From Lingula anatina (Eukaryota > Brachiopoda > Lingulata > Lingulida > Lingulidae): DNA of 64,000 nucleotides. The notes beneath the pieces were generated by a model that was given only the letters and a program-made list of their open reading frames with translations, searched no databases and had not been told where the DNA came from. The first letter of the stretch is position 1. The number at the start of each line of letters is the position of its first letter. Shown here in pieces: positions 62,001 through 64,000 of this stretch. The position numbers and the translations under genes are program-made. The DNA is taken from positions 290,312 to 354,311 of the forward strand of contig NW_019775498.1 of the NCBI RefSeq assembly GCF_001039355.2, written 5' to 3'.

Positions 62001-62444
62001 CCGTTGTCCACTCAGGTTGGTCAGTCCCCAGGTGAGACCAGTGCTTAAAGACCACGGACTAATTTCATTAATCTCTATTAAATACACCGTCACTTTTCCG
62101 TGCAGCTTCAAAGCTGGCTAAATTTTTTCAAGGGTTTATTCTATCTTTGGACAAAGAGTAAAGAATATATTAAATAAATTGAAACAACGGTAAAATAAAT
62201 CATTGGTTTTGGGAACTCCAAATAAGTCTGTGGGATTTTACTCACTTCTGGGCATTTTATCTCAAAACAATACCTATTACAACATCATAAAGAAAATGAC
62301 ATTTTCGTGTATTTTCAAAAATTAAAATCACTTCACGGATAGACAAAATAAAACATTTTCATACTGTACTTACAGCCATTTTATCCCCGCCGAGTATTGA
62401 AGGCAGAGAGTCAGTGCCACCAGCAGTCCTATCGTCCACCACAT
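47393..62444 (-). CDS. Wnt11: Wnt11 signalling protein, complete, five coding exons
   Basis: Join of exons 62444-62374, 50766-50528, 49476-49193, 48103-47811 and 47567-47393. Lengths 71, 239, 284, 293 and 175 give 1062 nt, 353 residues plus stop, normal for a Wnt. Wnt proteins are secreted, lipid-modified ligands for Frizzled receptors; Wnt11 mostly acts through non-canonical pathways in cell movement. Evidence: signal peptide with GIKW right after it, RRWNCSS, SGTREQAYVHALSSAA, KWGGCSDN, FSDAP, CKCHGVSGSC with Ser214 as the expected acylated serine, KRHLVP, SPDYC and the CCGRGF...CCYVDC end. The GIKWL start, GTRE...YVHALS and HLVP separate it from other Wnt classes. Intron lengths are about 11607, 1051, 1089 and 243 bp. 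All junctions are GT-AG and in phase. It is transcribed away from the right end, opposite to the small-gene cluster. Confidence 0.95.
47525..47668 (-). repeat. Tandem duplication over the exon 5 acceptor; second copy decayed
   Basis: 47525-47595 is repeated as 47598-47668. The upstream copy (in gene direction) can be read RCIKGKPTCADCDSG beside the real RCIKGSPTSAGCDSM, but its acceptor AG has become AA (TTTTAAACG), so it should not be spliced. Confidence 0.8.
47811..48103 (-). CDS. Wnt11: Wnt11 exon 4
   Basis: Acceptor ATTCTAG, donor AG/GTAGG at 47811/47810. Begins in phase 0 and contains CKCHGVSGSCSVKTCWR, KKRHLVP and SPDYC. Confidence 0.95.
49193..49476 (-). CDS. Wnt11: Wnt11 exon 3
   Basis: Acceptor AATTTCAG, donor AAAG/GTGAGG. 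Codes SGTREQAYVHALSSAAV, the QCNCG turn, KWGGCSDNVRYG and FSDAP, and ends in phase 0. Confidence 0.95.
49580..49808 (-). repeat. Near-identical copy of part of exon 3 and its upstream intron, next to an N
   Basis: Offset 239 bp from 49341-49569 with one base difference (TTGAGC against TTCAGC). It follows a C run and the N at 49579. The copy has the acceptor and the first 136 coding bases but no donor, so it is most likely an assembly seam. Confidence 0.85.
50528..50766 (-). CDS. Wnt11: Wnt11 exon 2
   Basis: Acceptor TTTTCAG, donor TCAG/GTGAGT. Codes GLVKLNATAWNNTKLC with two N-glycosylation sequons (NAT, NNT), then ALCRNNLELMP and RRWNCSSVLLAP. Confidence 0.95.
51854..52140. repeat. Minisatellite, 35-39 bp units, about eight copies (Wnt11 intron 1)
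   Basis: Unit GACTGCTAGCAATGACACTG plus GGTGACAGTGACTGT, alternating CAATGAC and CGGTGAC versions, which suggests a 70-bp higher-order unit. Confidence 0.9.
52408..52502. repeat. Hairpin with 31-33 bp arms (Wnt11 intron 1)
   Basis: 52408-52438 and 52470-52502 share the inverted core TATCCTGCTGATGG and an AGATnTTTACTTTTTT stretch, with a 31-bp loop. Confidence 0.8.
53050..53280. repeat. Low-complexity G run and CCCTCCCGCC-rich stretch
   Basis: Long one-sided purine/pyrimidine bias. It gives open frames on both strands that carry no family features. Confidence 0.7.
54041..54087. repeat. (CT)n microsatellite
   Basis: About 47 bp of CT. Confidence 0.95.
55990..56091. repeat. Inverted repeat with perfect 21-bp arms
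   Basis: CCTACCCTCTACCAGGGCGA plus G at 55990-56010 is inverted at 56071-56091. The loop is 60 bp. Confidence 0.85.
56092..56330. repeat. Tandem repeat, about 41 bp units, five copies
   Basis: Units carry GCCAGAGATTTTATTACAAA then a GGTGGATGAGG-like stretch. Decay increases to the right. Confidence 0.85.
57091..57126. repeat. (CT)n microsatellite
   Basis: About 36 bp of CT. Confidence 0.95.
58281..58600. repeat. 21-bp minisatellite, about 15 copies (Wnt11 intron 1)
   Basis: Units of CCTGGTGGTCACCGTCCAGA plus A. Because 21 is a multiple of three, frames stay open on both strands; the plus frame would read Gly-Gly-His-Arg-Pro-Glu-Pro repeats but starts at a TTG, not an ATG. Confidence 0.9.
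58995..59039. repeat. (CA)n microsatellite
   Basis: CA run with a few CG interruptions. Confidence 0.95.
60078..60181. repeat. 26-bp tandem repeat, four copies
   Basis: Units like TAATGTCCAGGTGACAGTCA plus CCACGA. Confidence 0.85.
62374..62444 (-). CDS. Wnt11: Wnt11 exon 1 (start codon and signal peptide)
   Basis: ATG at 62444-62442 with an in-frame TAG 30 nt upstream, so this is the first Met. It codes MWWTIGLLVALTLCLQYSAG, a typical signal peptide, then IKW and a split Leu codon. Donor GCT/GTAAGT. Confidence 0.93.
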
Positions 62445-62625
62445 GGTCAGCAGTGTCCAGTCCTGTGTCCACTAGTGGTCAAATCCGGCCTGTGGCGTGA
62501 GAGTGATGAGTAGGCGCTAAACTGGCCAGATTAAAGGGTAGAGCACGGCGTTTACTAAGCGGAGAAGAAGATACGATCTCTAGCTATGAGCGTCATCAGC
62601 CGCCGTTCCTGCCCTCCCTTGCTGA

Positions 62626-62634
62626 CTTATATAA
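62626..62634 (-). promoter_or_regulatory. Probable TATA box of Wnt11
   Basis: Reads TTATATAAG on the minus strand, 182 bp before the start codon. GGCTGATGACGCTCAT follows it. No other promoter evidence. Confidence 0.5.
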
Positions 62635-62699
62635 CCGCACTTCAAACGTCTGAGAATCACTAAATTCTTTTAAGTTTGATGTCGTCCTAAAATCCGTAT

Positions 62700-63426
62700 A
62701 TCCAGTTCCAATTTCTCTTGTCACTGTGAGACGACGGTGTCACACGACCGGAGTGTAAGTTGCCTTCCGCGTTCACTGGCGTCGTCAAAACCCTCTTTCC
62801 TTTTCTATCTGCTGATAATTCTTAATCCCGTTTAACAGTGAGTAGGTTAAAACTGGCGGAGTGAGACTCCATCTAAATACATCCGAAGCCCGTGCGCTGT
62901 ACGATCTGTAAAAGATTTATATAACATTACATCTAAGATTAACTTCACGACATAAAACACCAACACGTGTGTGTATATGGCAGAGAAGGAAAGCCCTCAT
63001 AAAACCTCTCCCAGCGACGTATTATTGGATGATCAGATGATCCCTCAATGAGATTTCGGGGAATTCGCCCACAGTCACCCGGTGTTCAGGCTCCGAGGTG
63101 AGATGACCCGAGGTGATATTACCGGCAGCGATCTCGTCTCTTGTGCCCTCAGTGTGTTCCCGGGGTACAGCGTTCAGCAGGAGATCGCGGGAGTCGAGCG
63201 TTCTGTACGAGGACCTCAGTATGTTCTGCTTCCAGCCGAGAGTGACTCAATCAAGTCGTATTTCGGCGGTCTGTGTAATGAGATTATCCCAGCAAGCACC
63301 TGTTGAGCTGTCCTCGAGTCCTTTGTAAAGATCACTTACGTGCTGTATGGCTGATAGCGACGCACAGGTAATTGATCAGGGTATTAAGCTTATCTTATTA
63401 TATGACAGCCTTAACCGAGGTGGGTG

Positions 63427-63464
<38 letters not shown>

Positions 63465-64000
63465 AAGGAGAGAGAGAGAGAGAGTGGGTTAAAACAAATA
63501 GTTCTTTTAGTTCTAAATATTACAACTGATAACACAGTGCATTGTTTTTTTTTTTTCTTATTTTCCCAAAGACGAGATATCATTGTAAGTAATGCTAACA
63601 TGAGACTGGTGACTGGCCTTAAAAGAGATTACATTTATAAATGGGTTTTAAAACCTCGATTTTCGTGTTTCACTACTCTTAAGCTTTATATCGATATCAT
63701 CAACATAAACTCATACATATCTTGGACTATTTACCGATTTGATGGTTTTATCTTTTTTTCCGTCTTGGAAAGAATTTTTTCATGTTGCTTTAAGATATTA
63801 AAATGATTTATATAAATTTCTCAGCCTTTTTGTCTTGTTTTGTCCAGGTATACCAGAGGAAGGTGACCATGGAGCCTTAAGAAATGGCAGCCAAAATATT
63901 CAGTATTGAACATTTTTGTTTCTTGTTTTTTCCTAAATATGGAAACCATCGAAAATGTACAGTTTGTCGATAGAAAACCAGTCCTCATGTCGATATAGTT
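62700..64000. other. Wnt11 upstream flank, no supported gene
   Basis: Contains a 60-bp AG-rich microsatellite at 63424-63484 and T runs. Open frames near 63082-63328 overlap each other and show no recognisable features. Confidence 0.5.

Noticed and set aside
63082-63328. Overlapping frames upstream of Wnt11
   Set aside because: Two frames over the same DNA, no ATG context or family features, no splice evidence.

Overview
The window is animal nuclear DNA: AT-rich, with split genes, TATA/CCAAT promoters, many AT, CT and AC microsatellites and several DNA-transposon relics. A complete Wnt11 gene places it in a metazoan. The style suggests a lophotrochozoan, perhaps a mollusc, but nothing in the window proves the taxon. 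No rRNA, tRNA or CRISPR array was seen. Single N bases at 42338 and 49579 each join near-identical copies and look like assembly seams.

Left edge (1-163, minus): one exon of an unrecognised gene. From about 4.9 to 41.1 kb lies the most unusual part: a cluster of nine intact, intronless genes, all on the plus strand, coding for 66-84 residue proteins of one family that I do not recognise, plus three broken copies. All nine keep a His-x(3-5)-Cys-x(17-22)-Cys-[Arg/Tyr]-Cys core and usually end in Tyr or Phe. Four start with Met-Gly-x-x-x-Ser, the N-myristoylation pattern, and a fifth can. Each gene has its own TATA box, mostly with CCAATCA boxes upstream. Class 1 genes are at 5526, 6856, 23642, 31448 and 40891; class 2 at 13146 and 14397; 10481 and 11643 are divergent. 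The cluster grew by tandem duplication: 1.33-kb units at 4.95-7.55 kb, 1.25-kb units at 12.7-15.1 kb, and large units A-D from 17.5 to 41.5 kb. Hand comparison of two young pairs shows many more amino-acid-changing than silent differences, which suggests diversifying selection of the kind seen in host-defence genes. That role is inference only.

15-20 kb and unit D hold transposon relics. Two of them can be compared with empty sites in sister units: a 909-bp element with 111-bp inverted repeats and a 4-bp target duplication, and a 618-bp element with a TAA/TTA target duplication. A small hAT-like insertion shared only by units C and D suggests those two are the closest relatives.

41.3-47.3 kb holds no recognisable gene. 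It contains a 1.08-kb false-looking duplication, a near-perfect foldback hairpin at 46.4 kb and clusters of CRE and nuclear-receptor half-site motifs. 47393-62444 (minus) is a five-exon Wnt11 gene whose exon phases join to a 353-residue protein. Its first intron (11.6 kb) holds minisatellites and hairpins, and a TATA box lies near 62.63 kb. The right end (62.7-64 kb) has no supported gene.
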